Shown: positions 49,187 through 63,500 of the stretch, piece after piece
Numbering within the stretch: position 1 is the stretch's first letter
How the letters are laid out: each line of letters opens with the position of its first letter
NCBI GenBank assembly: GCA_012064415.1
Contig: SSNU01000317.1
Span: 1 to 64,000 of the forward strand
Reading direction: 5' to 3'
DNA from: Gyrodactylus bullatarudis
Taxonomy: Eukaryota; Platyhelminthes; Monogenea; Gyrodactylidea; Gyrodactylidae
Length of the DNA: 64,000 nt
Notes under the pieces: generated by a model
The model's database searches: none
Told to the model about the DNA's origin: nothing
Seen by the model: only the letters and a program-made list of their open reading frames with translations
Made by a program: the position numbers and the translations under genes

Positions 49187-52100
49187 TTAAATTTCTTCAT
49201 AGCCTGATGACTTAGAGGCCTTTGGTCGATCTGGCAATGGAGGTGGAATATCAAGGTATCTCTAAAATAAAAATTAAAAAACCATCGATTGAAAATGATA
49301 AAAATTCTACTCACCGAAGTCAAAGATTGAATTATGGTAGGATCACTTGAAATTGTTGGATCTAAATAAAGAGAAATTGATAAGCATAAATTCAATTAAA
49401 TATAAGCAAAAGTAGATTTAATGGACGTTTAGTTGCAGAAATTTCAGATTTATCTGAAATATTTAGTATTCCTATTGGTATAGATCTGTAAACCACTTTT
49501 TGATAAAATTTGAGTTCTTTTGAAAAAAATTCATGAATATCTCAGAATCTAAAACGTCCTCAAGTGTTTTCGAAAAACGATAAATAAACTTATTAAGGAT
49601 TTTAATTTTTTCTAATGAGCACAGATTCGATTATTGTTTACAAAAGATGTTTAAAAAATCATTACCCGCTTGAAAGTCAATATCTTTTGAGAAGAAAACA
49701 TTATCATATCCCTTAGCGGATTTGACATCAATTTTTCTTGTTCTCAAATCTGAGAAGAGGTTTTTATTCTCATAAAAATGTTCCCTCTCATCTTCTTTTT
49801 CCAAATTTACTTCCATTGGCTGTGGTTGATTCAGATAACCATCATGAGAATTTCTATACATCCTACTATGAGTAGAGTTTCTCTGAATGCTTCCATCAAT
49901 AGATGAGGATTTTTTCCTAATCGACTGCTCGAATGAACTGAAAGAAGATCCTGTCAAAAATTTTTGAGCATTTTCTTCTACTTCTTTTGGTTCTTCAGCT
50001 TGAGGTTTACGTTTCGATGATAGAAATCCTAAAAAAGTGAATTAATCCAAAGTTTGAGGCTTTCAAATAAATAACTTTTAAGTGGACAATCCTTGTTCTT
50101 TTAACTCGTAAAAGATCAGTTTTAAATTTAAAGAATAGCCTGATTCTTCACATTCAAAATTTACGATTCTATTTTCAGAAATATCCCATTTATCTATTAC
50201 TTTATTCTATCTATTGCTTGAACATAACAATTTGATATTGCCAATAAGCATCGATGATTATGAAAGATGATTCAGTTAAATCACCACTTACCATTAGTCA
50301 AATCAAATACACTCTTGTATGCTAACTTTGCACCGTCTTTTGAGAATGTTGATGGTTTACCAAGACTAAAGTTTTTCGAGCCAGACAAACCCTTAGATTT
50401 ATAAAAAGAATGCAATGATTCAATTCTCCATAAATGTCTGAGTATATAAACAGCACCATCATGTGATTTGAGTTCATGGATATCATCGGAATTAGAGTAA
50501 TTATCAATTATATTGTTCAAAGATTTTATTCCATTCAGTTCGACAAAGTTTCTGAAGAAAAATATGAAAAAATTTGATCAATTTCAGCTGATAAAACTTT
50601 ATCAAAGATTTTAGATTAGATTTCAATCTATCTGATTTAAACGAATTCTAAGTAGATAGAGTTTAGATTTTTGGTAATATTACAAGTCATAATAGATGAA
50701 ATTTTCATTAACTTAGCTAGATTTTTATCATTCTTTATGAAAACATAAATGGCAGCAAGTAGGGAAACGGTTGTCTCTGGGCCAATTTGATTGAAAGAGT
50801 CAAGATCAAATTTCGGAAGTCTGTTTGTCAATATCAAAAGTCCAGCTGGGCCAATATTTTTTTTATTCATTCCGTCATTCACCAAGTTTTTGAATAAAAT
50901 CAAAGATGTATTCAATAAATCTTCATTCTTAGTTTCATTTATTATTCGGAGAATTAGATCAAGACCTTTTTCTGTGCGTATCTGTAAATTTGAAATATTT
51001 TTCAAAATATAATTCACAAGATTCAATAAAACTATCGGAGAAAAGTATCAGTTCCTACAGATTCTATTCAAAACTCAAGGTACTAAAGGTTTAATTGAAA
51101 CTTTGTTCATAATTTAGATGGCTCAATATGAAATGAAATAATGAGTTTCATATCTTTGGATTTTGTTCCCAGAAAAAGTAAGTAGCCTTACCAAATTTAT
51201 TAAATTTCCCCCATGCACCCAATCGCATGAAGTGAGATTGGCCAGGGCTCCAACACTTGCCTCGCATGCTGTTTTCCAACCATTTTCAAATGATGTCTTG
51301 ACAGCTCCAATGTATAATGGAGCTACGATACTTGGTTGCCACAGAATTTTGAAATTTTTTGTATCAAAACTGCTCTTTACAATGACAGAACTGGAATTTT
51401 TATTCAATCCTTTAGTGTTACGATCGGATAATTTTCCATGGGTAGATTTACAAGCTAAAAGTAAAAAATATTACTTCAACCTTATTTTTTGGTTATTTTT
51501 GTGAATCTATTTCAGATTAAATTTTTATTTTTGATTTACTTACGAGAACAGGCAATCTTTGGACCTACTTCTGGCAAAACGCTCGGCTCAATATCATAAT
51601 CAGGGTTGGAAATATTCTTGAGTAGATTTTCATACGCCTCTGTACGTCTTATTAAATATGCCGGGTCTTGACATTCTTGACAAGCAAAGCTAATATTTCT
51701 CAGTGAGCACACACTATTCTCTAAGCATTTGATTCCGTTTTGATTCAATCTCGTCAGACCCTCAGGATCCTTACATTGGTTATTGACTATAGCAACTATT
51801 TTCATAAGACTATTCACAAGATTTTTTGTTTCTCTCAACTGCTGGCGACAATGGTATTCACTTGAGCACATATTCCTATTATAAATTTAAATTTCGTTCA
51901 TCTTTTAGCATTCAGTTTAGGCAAAATATGTCTATTTAATTTTTGCTTTATTTAACTTAATTTTTTATTAAATTGATCATCACTTGATTAAGACGTAAAT
52001 AATATTTACTAAATATGCCTGAATTTCACACCTCATCTTCTCGATTCTGTTCATATTGAAATATATTCATTTTATCTTTTTCTGTATTAATTATAAATAT

Positions 52101-53326
52101 TACATTTGTATTTGTTAATAAGTTATACAAACTTAGTAGCGTAATGTAACGTTACTGTATCGTTGAACAAGAGAATTACATGTTGCTCAAAAGAATTTCT
52201 ACTGCCAGTTAAGAGAGAAAATACTGTAGTTAGTTTAGTTGAAATTATATATAAGAAATACATATTGATTTTTACCTGGTTCTAGCTCTTTTGTTAGCCA
52301 AGAGCCTAATTCTTGTTAATTTAATTCAAGATTACAAGTGGTTTGCTCTTGTGTACTCAAGATTTTAGAAGATTGATTAAAAAAGAAGAGTAGCTTTCTT
52401 GAGTTTTATAAAGAATTCTTATTTAATTTTACTCATACCTGATGATTCCGGTAATATAGACAGAAACTTTGGAAGATCCTGGGTTTCGCTTTGAGGGTAG
52501 CACAACATTTTTGTAGTATACAGCTTCTTCATCGAAATTTTCATCTTGTGATTCTAGTTCTGGCATTAACAGGAAATTGATTAGGTAATGCAATGCCTTT
52601 CTCGATATCAAATGGGCCATATCTCGATTTACGGACAGATTCAACATACATGCGAGAATCGATTCACGGATTTCCATTTTTCTTGTCAAGTCTTCTGAAT
52701 TATTTGAATTAATCAACCGACGCTCTTCTTGAATATCACAGAGCAACTCCAAGAGTTTTTGAAAGCATCCTGTCTCGTCAAAAGAGGTTATAATGTTATC
52801 AGGTGTATTGTACGAGATATTTTGTAAGAGACCAGTTATATTTTTTCTTAAAATGTCCTCTTTACTTTCCAGTAAGTTATGACAAATTTTTAAAATTTCC
52901 AAACGACTAGGTAAAATAATTTTAATTTTTAACCAACTTGAGAAGAATTTTGTTATTTTTATTATTATAGGTTAAATGCTGGAGGTATCCGATGATAGCC
53001 AACTTATCTTTCAACTTTGAAGGCTCAATACTATCCACTATGGTTCTTAATAAATCGAAGTCTATTTCTTTGTCATTATCTTTGACTTTTGTCTCTTCAT
53101 CATTGCGTTTTACAATTCTTTCGTTATAAATCTTTGTAAGCGATGTGTTGTTGGAATCATACTTTTCATACGAATTAGTTTCGGAATTAGAATAACCTGA
53201 GGGTTTTAATATTGCATGATAGAGGTTTTTAAGATCATCTGGAGACTTTGTTGATTCTGATTTTTCTGAAGACCAGATAAATTTGTCGCTAATTGAAAGA
53301 ATGTAAGGTTCAGAATCTTTATTCAT
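49187..53326 (-). CDS. p120/delta-catenin-like armadillo-repeat protein
   Basis: Exons 52938-53326, 52439-52906, 51544-51875, 51192-51454, 50713-50981, 50292-50551, 49666-50028, 49315-49361, 49187-49261; 821 residues, phases fit. Armadillo repeats begin near residue 115 (IGYLQHLTYNNKNNK, then ILRKNITGLLQNISYN) and include the p120-class insertions; SVCSLRNISFACQ and ACEASVGALANLTSCDW resemble the p120 family repeats 5-6. These proteins bind the juxtamembrane tail of classical cadherins and stabilise them at the membrane. The N-terminal region is short (about 110 residues, against ~350 in vertebrate p120). The tail holds PPLPDR (SH3 class II ligand form, PxxPxR) and ends GYEEI. A cadherin gene lies 1.2 kb away. 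The intron between exons 1 and 2 is 31 bases. Confidence 0.88.
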
Positions 53327-53957
53327 TTAAAATTGAAAATCTACATTCTCACTCGTTCAAACCTTAGCAAATTTATCAAGAGTTTGTCTTTTAATTGTCC
53401 AACAAATTTTTGAACCGTTCAAATTGGACGGTATAAATTTAATAAATTAAATTTATAATAATTTTGCTAACGCAGAACTCTAAATTTATTAAATTATACG
53501 GTAAAATTACCTGGGATTAGAACCCTTTGATTGAAAGGGTCCGGAATGGGCCAATTTACTATTTTTTCTGAACTCATTCATACGAATGGATAGCATGTTT
53601 CTCACGTTTTACATTATAATGTAATTATATTGAGGATTTCTTCAAAGATTCTGTGAAAAACGTATTATTAGTTACTTTGTATTGGGTCTATAAGCTGGAC
53701 CCTAATAATTAGTTTCACTTGATAATATCAAGTTGGGAATAACGCGTTCTTGAGGTTTTATTCAGAATTTAATTATTAGGCTAATTTTTGACATTAGGGA
53801 CAAATGATTGGGTTAAGTAACTTGACAAAATTGTTCTAATGTTTCAGAAGATGAATGTAGAATATGAAAAGAACCAACATGTAAAGGTTTTTATGGAATT
53901 TTCTTTCAATTGTATCTGAAATTAATATTTATTCAAATAAAATTTGTAGATTCATGT
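53327..53957. promoter_or_regulatory. upstream region of the catenin gene / 3' flank of URM1
   Basis: Contains a perfect AT-only inverted repeat (tataaattta / taaatttata, 53432-53457) and just before it a near-perfect ACCGTTCAA/TTGGACGGT dyad (about 53413-53432), roughly 90-130 bases upstream of the catenin ATG. A GGTTCTAATCC-like word near 53510-53525 on the minus strand is not part of a tRNA. Confidence 0.4.
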
Positions 53958-54257
53958 CTACCCGCCATGGAGTGTTGAAATAAAATCAATATTTACATTA
54001 TCTTCAAATTCTAAATTATCTATGAGTGATATATCCACTTCATTTATTAAAACAAGAATTCCGGGAACAATTTCATTTTTTTGAACAAATAACTCTGGTA
54101 TAGTAGGCTTTAGTTCATTCAATATTTGATTGAGGATAGGACTTAAAGAATCCACTTTTCTGGGAATTTCTAATATATGTTCACGCTTATTGTGGAAAAG
54201 AATCTCTGCGCCTCCACTGAATCTAATTTGTGCTTTAACCGTATCAGAACTTGACAT
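53958..54257 (-). CDS. URM1: ubiquitin-related modifier 1
   Basis: Single-exon gene for 99 residues, the family's usual length. It has the beta-grasp pattern with IRFSGGAEILF near the start, PGILVLINEVD in the middle, and the essential C-terminal Gly-Gly (STLHGG). URM1 is activated by the MOCS3/Uba4 enzyme to a thiocarboxylate, which supplies sulfur for 2-thiolation of wobble uridines in tRNA; it can also be conjugated to proteins. It is divergent from the cadherin gene. Confidence 0.95.
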   Translation of the reverse strand: MSSSDTVKAQIRFSGGAEILFHNKREHILEIPRKVDSLSPILNQILNELKPTIPELFVQKNEIVPGILVLINEVDISLIDNLEFEDNVNIDFISTLHGG

Positions 54258-54501
54258 TATCCTTAATGGTTGAGAATATTATTGAGTATGCGAGTGTTGA
54301 CTAAAATATGGTCAAAAATTTAAGCGAACTCTCACAACAAACAAAACCTTGTTGTCTAATTTTGGAAAATATTTTTTTGGAAAAACTTTTACTCTGAAAA
54401 TTCAAATCAAAAAAATATGCAATCAGATTAGTACAATGGATTATGTCAATGCAAATCATAGACAGATTAAGAAAATTTTCTAAATATTATGTTGACGAAA
54501 A
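54258..54501. promoter_or_regulatory. bidirectional promoter, URM1 / cadherin
   Basis: 244 bases between the URM1 and cadherin start codons. No clear TATA; AT-rich with several poly-A runs. Confidence 0.5.
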
Positions 54502-57500
54502 ATGCATTTAGTCTTAATCATCAAAGTTCTATTTTCTGTTTTTATACACGCTAATACAAACAATCATTTATATTTGTCAAAAACTAGAATTGCTACTTTC
54601 TCTCCAATCCTCTCAGATGACAGAATTACTCCTTTTTCTTTCACCTCAACAGATTACTATGTTGATGCTTACGAAGATGGAAAACCTACTGAATATCTCT
54701 ATTCTAAGCAACCTCATATGGGAGTTCAGGAACCTTTTGGCGGAAATCCTTCTGGTAAAGTGGACTTTACATTCAAAGAAGCTGATGAATTTACTCGATA
54801 TTTCAAATTAGAATCAAAACATGTTGGAGATTTCTTTTTCTTAAAAATATCATATTCTTACAATGCTGATTTTAGGGCAATCAAGAATTCCAGATTTGAT
54901 TTTAAAGTTGAAGCACTATTCACTTCCACAAGCAACAGTAATAGTAATTTTGTTCAACTCAGAAATACTACGAATATTCATATAGACGTTCGTGATTTAA
55001 ATAACAACTGTCCAACTTTTCGTCAACCTGAATACACTTTCAATGTCAGAGAAGATATTTCATTATTGTCAAGCATTGGGAGAATTACAGCCAAAGATTT
55101 GGATAAAGGTTTCAACTCACAGATATTCTTCATACTCGATGAGACTGATCAAGTCCCCTTCTACCTTAATCCGTATTCTGGTGAGCTATTTCCAACAAGA
55201 ACTCTAGTCTTGCCCAGAAATAGAAATCAGTCCGTATTTTCAACAGTCTTTCCGCCTATCCATGTAAATAAAAATATGTATGAGCTACAAGCAAAAGTTG
55301 CACATCGTGGTGATTCATTCATTGACTGTTCAAACATTCAATCAGTTAAAATTACAGTCAATATATTATCTGTTAATAATCATCCACCTATGATATCTTT
55401 GACAAACTCAGCTGAGGACAACAACTCACTAGCAACTATAAACGTCTATGATCCTAGTGAAAATTCTCAAACTAAGATTCTAATCCTTCCATTCTCAATG
55501 AATACCTATTTTGAACTAGAACCAGTAGTCAACATTAATGATCCTAACTCGCAGGCTTATTTACTAAAGATGAGGAAATTAGATCATGTCATTTCAGCCA
55601 AGCTTAAAGTCTCTCTGAAACTTGTTGCAGTTGACAATTATAAGAATATTCAAAGATCTCTAACTGCACGTGAAGAGATGATTGACGATTTAGTCAGTCT
55701 AAAGTCAATAAAAGAAGTAGAAGTGGATCTTGTAGATGATAAATCAATCAAATATTATACAGATTCTGGCCTGGAATTTCAAATATCAGAAAAAACCCAA
55801 GTGAATTCGTTAATTGGAATTATTCGAGGTAGACAAAACCTGCCAATCAACAATTATGTCAGTCTATTTTCCGATTTATCGCCCGTCTGGAATGGATTCA
55901 TCAATTTAACTCAGTCCGGAGCCCTTTACTTGACCAAAAAAATAGATCTTGAACGAGACAATACTACTGAACTCCTGATAAAATTCAGTCTAGGAAATAA
56001 AAACAACATTGTTCTATCATCATTCATGGAAAATGTTATCAGGATTAAAGTTTTGGATTTCAATGAATTTCCACCTATCATCAAGAACAATGGATCTACA
56101 TTTCAGATTAGAGAGGACGTCAAAATTGGACATGTCGTATTCGATGTTGATGCATTTGATCCAGATGTATCAAATACTCAATTAACCTACGTTCTTCTGA
56201 ATGAAGATGTTTTACCATTTAGATTTGACCCGATCGACAAAAAGAGTTTGGTTGTAAAAGAGAGCTTGAATGCAGAAGTCATGCCGAGATCATTCAAAAT
56301 TTACATCGAGGTTAGTGATTCCGGCAGTCCATATCCAAGAAATTCTATTGGACTCTTTAACATTGAAATTGAGGACATTGATGAGTTTAAGCCAACGTTC
56401 CTTTATCCATCTTGTACTCTGAAACTGGGCGTCAATGATAATGGCCTAGTCATGGGCTTGAAAAGTGACAACGGAGAAGAGCTTATGGACCTAGGAATTT
56501 ATTCAGCTCAAGATATTGACCGTGATGGCTCCAAGTTCATCCAGAGCACCATTAAATCAACAAACATTGTCCGACCCTGCTTCAAAATCAACTCAATGAC
56601 CAATTCCCTAATACTTACCTGCTCAACACTAAGTCCACCGGATAGCATAATTGAAATTATCCTTGAACATTCATCTGATCAGAAAGAAGATAATCTTATT
56701 ATCAAAGTTGAATTGGTTAAAACGAATCAACATCATTTCTCAAAGAATTGTGATAAATCACCAGTACTAAATGCTCTGGAAGCGAATAGTATCGCCAAGA
56801 ATAAGCTCATTAGTCTTGTGGATAAAAGAACTATGGATATTCATTCATCCTTCGGTCGTATACTTTTCTTCCCCACCAATAATTATGCGCCGAAATTTCT
56901 CCATGAGCCTAAAATCTACCTCAACATACCAGAAAATTTACCTATTGGAACTAAAATCTATACAATAAATGCGATTGATAATGATTCAGCTGAATTCTCC
57001 TCCAACGGCCTCATGCAGTTCTCAATCAAAAACGTTAAAGCTGTTTATGCTGAACCACACACTGAGATACTCTTTGGCAACGATGAAATTTCAGAAAAAA
57101 TATCGATTCCCTTCCTCTTACAGGATTGTAGTAATAACAATAATCAAAGTTCTATTGTCATTTCTGAAAAAGGAAATGTTAATCTCATCATTGGGGAGAC
57201 CATCGATCGAGATCTTGTGAGCAGCCTTGAGATTGAAGTTCAAGTCTGCGACATGGCTGATGACCCGAAATGTGATCAGTTGACATTTATCATACTCATT
57301 TTTGATCTGAATGATGAAAAACCAATTATCACCTCTCCAGGACACCATTTAATACCATCCACAACTGATGTTCACCATTTTGAGGGAATTTTATTCGTAA
57401 AGGAAAATATGACCATAAACAGTTTTGTTGGCCAGATTACTGCTTACGATCGAGATATATTTTCCCAACTACACTTTCAACTTGTCAATTATCGAGATAT

Positions 57501-60500
57501 TTTCCATGTAAGTTTTATTTTAAACATATTTCAGCACACTCATTTTCTTACTTAACATTGAAATATTCAGTATTCTGTTTATATTAATTTATAGATTTTT
57601 AAAGCTACTTATTCTTGAATATCTAATGAGGTCTGTTCTAGGCTCTAACAACTCCATAAGGGAATAAGGGCTTTGAATGCTGAAAAAGATAAATTTGAGT
57701 TACATTTAAACTCTTATTTGTTTATTGTCTTAAAAGAATTCTTAAACAAAAAGACGGGATGTTTTTTAGTGTCCGTCAAAATCTACAATTTTTTCTCTAT
57801 TGATTTTTCAAAGAAGAGAAAATACTTTAAATGAATAAGGCTAAGCAAGAGAGAAAAAAAGTCTGTGAAATTGCTCGTCTATGCTTGTTAAACTAAACTG
57901 AAATTGTCTCAGTTAATACTAATGCTAAACAGTTCACTAAATGTACAAAAATGTATATATAGAATGGTATAAATTTAACTTTATTCATTCATTTCTTCTG
58001 CATGTATGAGTCATTTTTGAAAGAAAACAGAAATTAGAGATTCTTTTATTTCTACGAAGAAGACTTACCATTTTCTTTTCTCTTGAACACTGCACACACC
58101 ATGTTACTACTGTAGTAGCAGTTCAGTATAGAAACAAGGAGTTGACTCATCATACTACTATTTCTCTTTTTGGTGTAATTCTCTATCCTTACCAGTAAAA
58201 ACATTTCTTTCTGTATTATTATTGAACTATAAATAACTATGTTATCCTTCCCCCTCAAAATATTCATACACCACTAGCATATTTTGTTTATCAAGTTATC
58301 GTAAAGTTTTCAAACTGTATAATTTATCTAATTATCATTAGAAATTCTCGAAAAAACAGCACTTTTTAGAGGTGGAATTATGATTTTTTTCAAACCCTTA
58401 CTTTAACCCTAAAAAGTCCCAGAGAAATTTTTTTTCATAAATTGCGATTACATATTTGAATTATACAGGTATGATTACTGTATTGAAGTTCGTATCTATG
58501 ATCCTGGAATGTAGGTCTTCATCAAACGTTTTAAGTAAACTTTAATTTTTTCAAAAAAAATCAACTTTCTTTGAATTAGTAATGATAGAGCTGAGATCTT
58601 TGCGTATTCCAGAAGATTAATAGAGTTCTTATCGAATGGTTGGTGGACAAAGTTTTTTCTGAGGCTTAAAAGAATAATTGTATGATAGAAATAACCCAGT
58701 GGAACTCTAACGGTTAAAAGTGTTAACATGGCAAAATGTTATGTATGTTCTGTAATCTGGAATTAATAAAGATTTCACTGGGAGTGATTATGACTAATTC
58801 CAGTTATCTCCTCATGATGACAAGTCATAAATCAAGTTATATACAGTATTCAGTTATATCTCTGACCTCTTTCTTATCAAGGTTAAATTCACATCATAAG
58901 CCTCACGAGATAGATGGATTGTTTTTTTCATATTAATGACAAGAGTCTCCTTTTACAACTGCATTTTCTGGTTGATTAATAATTAAGATTCATTCCGCTA
59001 TAGTCATCATCATCCACCCCTTTCTTCATCCACCGTGTTTCCTTTTCACCATCATCTGATTCTACAGTGTTAACATCATCAATTTTTTTGCATTTTTGGT
59101 CTTTTCCTCATCTTTAAAGTAAAAGGGAATTTTGGCTTATGATAAACCTCCACTCTCAATCCCGTATAGTCGATTGGTAGGCGTATGACTGGGATAACAC
59201 ATCATTTAAATGTGACTTTTTTACCTATTTATCGAAAATTCAAATGATTCATTACCAAGGTGTGTTTTTCTACAGAAAAAGGGTTGGGGTGATGATTATA
59301 GAAAAAAGTTAACATAAATTGACGATTTTTAAAAGTGTATTCTTTTGTTTCGTTACTTAAATTGTGAAAATTCACTTTTGAAATATAAAGCCCCAAAGGT
59401 ATTGTCATTAATCATAGATTTTGACACTTGTTTATAAATTTTGAAGAAATACGCCAAAAAAGATGATTCATTGTCAACTATTTAACAAATTCAATTTAAT
59501 AAATTATCCATAATAAAGATTTTCTCTCTTGAATAAAATCTAGTCTGAGTTATCCTGTTGATAAAAAAATGACTGATTATGAATCAGGAAGTCTTCTTTT
59601 CATTTCTTACAAACGAATTCAAGGTCATTTGAGAGCCAGAAAATGTATTGTAGAATGATAATATTATTAATGATCATCATTCTACACTATTCATTAAAAA
59701 TATATATTTCTATTTACAATAATCTTTACATGAAAATTCATTTAGGTAATTCCTCACCCACCAACCCTTGTCTTTCTAAATTCAACCTTTCTCCATAAAA
59801 TTTATGCATAAAATTAAAATACACCAAAAACACTGTTTATTATATAAAATATATATTCTTAGATACTCTGGGTGTGTGTGTGTACTTACGAAGCCCAACA
59901 ACTAGTTCATCATTACCTCAGATCATCCACCTCGTTACATTCTCTCCCCTCTGAGGAGAGAATTATTATTTACGAGCGTGTAAAAAAATTTCCATATTGA
60001 AATACGCTTGTGTAACATTAAAAATACACTGCGATTCTTTTCATTTAATTTCTAGATTAATTTTTTTTCAACATGATTGATTTTCATGCTTTTTGGACAC
60101 TCGTACAAACAACAATAACATTATTACTTGTTGTTGTTGTTTTCTCTGTAATCTGTAAACATTTCTCTCTTTACAAGATAGATTTTATTGATCAAGATTT
60201 CCTTCATGCTATAAATACATTGATCATCAAATCAATTAGCTTCCAAATTTGAGCGGATCATGGATAAATTCATGATAAAAATTCAAATTGAAAATTTTTT
60301 CTTAATTTTGCTATATCATAGTCGGATGGATTTGAACAAGGTGCCAGTTGTGACTAATCCATCTCCATTCCTCCAGGCATCCAAGTCCAAATGTGTAATT
60401 ATCTTTTTAATCTTGATGAGAGAGTATCGTTATTTTATCTATATCACAAGTACATTTTTTCAATTTTGTTGTCATGGTATTTTTATTAAAATAAAAATAC

Positions 60501-63500
60501 TAGAAATAACTCTCGGTTTCCTCATCATTTGCTAAATTTTTAGTTTTTCCTAAAGTCTTTCATAATGAATTCCTTTTAAAATTCACTAATGGATTTTCCT
60601 TGGGGTCATTCCACTTGAAAAATCTTTTTTTGCGAGTTATTTCATCTCTTTCCAGCTTTGTAAATATTTATTTTACCACCTTTTTAGATTGATGAAAAGT
60701 CCGGAAAAATAATCCTGATATCACAATTGGATCGTGAGCAAGTGGATCACTATGATCTGAACATTCTTGTTACAGATATTGGATATTATAACCACAGTGG
60801 TGTTGACCAGAATCTACTAAAGTTGGCCAAGAAAAGTGAAATAAATCAACAGACAACTGACTTGATTGTACGCGTACAAATCGATGATTCGGATGATAAT
60901 CCCGTTGTTCTGGATAAAATTGATGATCTGGTCATTCCTAGTGATTTACCTAACGGAGCCTACGTAACCACAGTTAGAGCCAAAGATCCGGATATTGGTA
61001 TGAATGCGTATACAAAGTATTTTCTCATCAATAACCATGGAAACTGTTTTACATGTGATCATAGCTCCGGTGTCATCATTATATCAAAAACATGTCAAGG
61101 ACTCATCGAAAATCATACTTACAATTTGACAGTAAAGGCTACTAATCAGGCTTCTAACCACGAACGCGCAGAAATCACTTTTCGTGTCACAGTTAGTTGA
61201 AAAAAAGTTTGGACTTTTAAAGATTGTTTATTGATAATTTTTAACAGGTACTTCCGGTAATACTCAACAATTATCCACCCAAGTTTGTAGACGAATCAGG
61301 CTTATATTTGGCTTTGGTTCGAGAAAATTCTCCTCCTGGTACAGTTCCTAGCCAAATAAATACCGATCTATTTCAACTAATGGGTCCACTAAAGATTAAA
61401 GCAATTGACCCAGATAACCGGGCTAACATATCTTATTCGATTGTTGCTGGAACTGGTCTGGGAAAGTTTAGCATAGATGAAAGTGGCCTTATAACAACTA
61501 CAGTCCAACTAGACGCAGAGACCACGTCTTACGTGCGTGGTTACTGGCTGACAATCCTTGCCAAGGAAATAATCCACAACAGCAATGAATATCAAATCTA
61601 CAGTCAAGATGATGAAAAATCAATTGCTTTTGCCGAAGTATTCATCAAAGTGTTGGACCTTAATGATCATGCAATAATGACAGATCGTCCTGTCTATGAA
61701 ATCCATATTCCTGAAAATACTAAGCCAAATACATTTATCTCTGTACCTGAGCTTATCGATCGTAATCGTGATCAAAAGTCATATGAATTCAAAATCATTT
61801 CTGGCAATGATAATGCTTGGTTCTCTATTGATTCTGAAATTGGTGAGTCATTTCTACTTGAAATTAATAATCAACACAATTTCTCTAAAAGTCTCTCTAC
61901 CCTTGCAATCAGTATTCCTTTAAAAATTTTGTATGCTTGCTTCTAAAAGGGATTTCCTTTCATTTGATGATTATGAATTTCCTCAAGTGTTCTGTGCAAT
62001 GTGTTTACTACTTCTAACGATAATATGTTAATATAACTACTAACTATTGTTTAGTACTGGTCATCCATAGGAAAAGAAGAGATTAATACTGATTTTATTC
62101 TGGTAAATAGTCCTACGTATCCTCAAGTGATTTTATTTATTATACTTATTATGTATAATCTATTGAAAAATTCATGAGAAATATTCCACCCTTTAACTCA
62201 CTTTTCATCATTCAAAAATCAACTACCCTACTTCCATTTTATTATTTCCTTGTAATGACTTTCAAATCATAATTACATAGTCTAGTAAAATAACACTTTT
62301 CATCTATAATCTATTAAAATTTTTACAGTATGCTCATCGGATCGAAATAATAAGATCGCAAATTTTACGAAATATTTTAATTTGTGTTATTCGAATTTTC
62401 GATTTCATTTCTTCTCTATTAGAAAGCCTATTAGAACTTACACTACAATTATAAAAATGTAGAAATATTCTATCTCCTCTTGTTCAGAAGCTATGCTCAA
62501 TAGTATCGCTCGAATTTCAATTTTTTAGCAGAGTTCAAGTTTCTAAATGAATTTTTGTACTAACCTAATCAAAGTAAAATTATTAGATGTAACTCCACAA
62601 CCTCCCTTCTTAATTGAATCTGTTTTTTAACCTATTGGTCACTTTTGATTTCCTTGACTAATTACGAAAGTGAAAATTCATGGTTAATTTGAAATTCGAA
62701 AAATGACCATATTTTTGTCAAAATCTCTTTTCTCTGGATTGAAAATCATCAATTCTCATCTTCATATCAACTTGCTTTATATTACCATGAAATCGCTTTC
62801 ATGCATCGTTCTAATGAATTATAATTATCTCTCGATCATAATTATTATACAAGTACATTTCTTGATGGGATTTACGTTATAATTTATATCACTCTCCCGT
62901 TCATTCATTTCTATCTAGTTTCGCCTATTACTTCCTATCTTATTGTTTTTTTGTAGCAAAGGTCAAACCTGGTAATGAAATATATTAAATCTGCTGTATC
63001 TACATATTTTTCACATTAAAACACGAAAGTTAGGGGGTAGCGAAGTAAATTAATAAGAAATTTATTGTATCAACACTTTTTGGTGCTTCTCTAGTTTTCC
63101 CTCAAGAAAAACAATTAATTAATTCATCTATTTAACACATATATACATACGTATCAGCTGTTTCTGTTTGAGCCTGAGGCAATATTTTCTCATTCTTGTT
63201 TCCATGTTACATTTCTATTTTACAGTTGGAATGTTAAAAAAATTTTTGATACATGTTGATTTATAAATAATGTTCATTTAGGATTGATAAAAACATCCGG
63301 AATTAAATTGGATCGTGAAAATCTCACAAATTCCCAATCAGACTCTATTCAGTTGGTTGTACAGGCCAGTGAAAAGATTGATCCAAAAACTGAGAAGCTA
63401 TCTGAAATCGACATGGTTACCTATCATGTCAACATAATAATCACTGATATTAATGATAATCGGCCTGAATTCTTCAATCTAAATCATGAAACAAATTCAT

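Larger units (their letters stand above)
57508..60687 (+). other. long first intron of the cadherin gene
   Basis: 3180 bases. It holds a family A repeat (58385-58720), a stretch richer in C and T from about 58950, GT and GTT runs (59871-59883, 60128-60141), a small hairpin ctctcc...ggagag near 59944-59962, and a possible nested small gene (60260-60535). The exon junction NYRDIFH|IDEKSGKI fits a cadherin repeat. Confidence 0.7.

Noticed and set aside
53505..53530. tRNA-like B box (GGTTCTAATCC on the minus strand)
   Set aside because: Only three base pairs of a T stem, and no A box, anticodon arm or acceptor stem around it.
58052..58267. 71-codon minus-strand open frame in the cadherin intron
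   Set aside because: No promoter, splice or composition support.
59871..59883. GT dinucleotide run
   Set aside because: Too short (about six units) to be more than a minor microsatellite.
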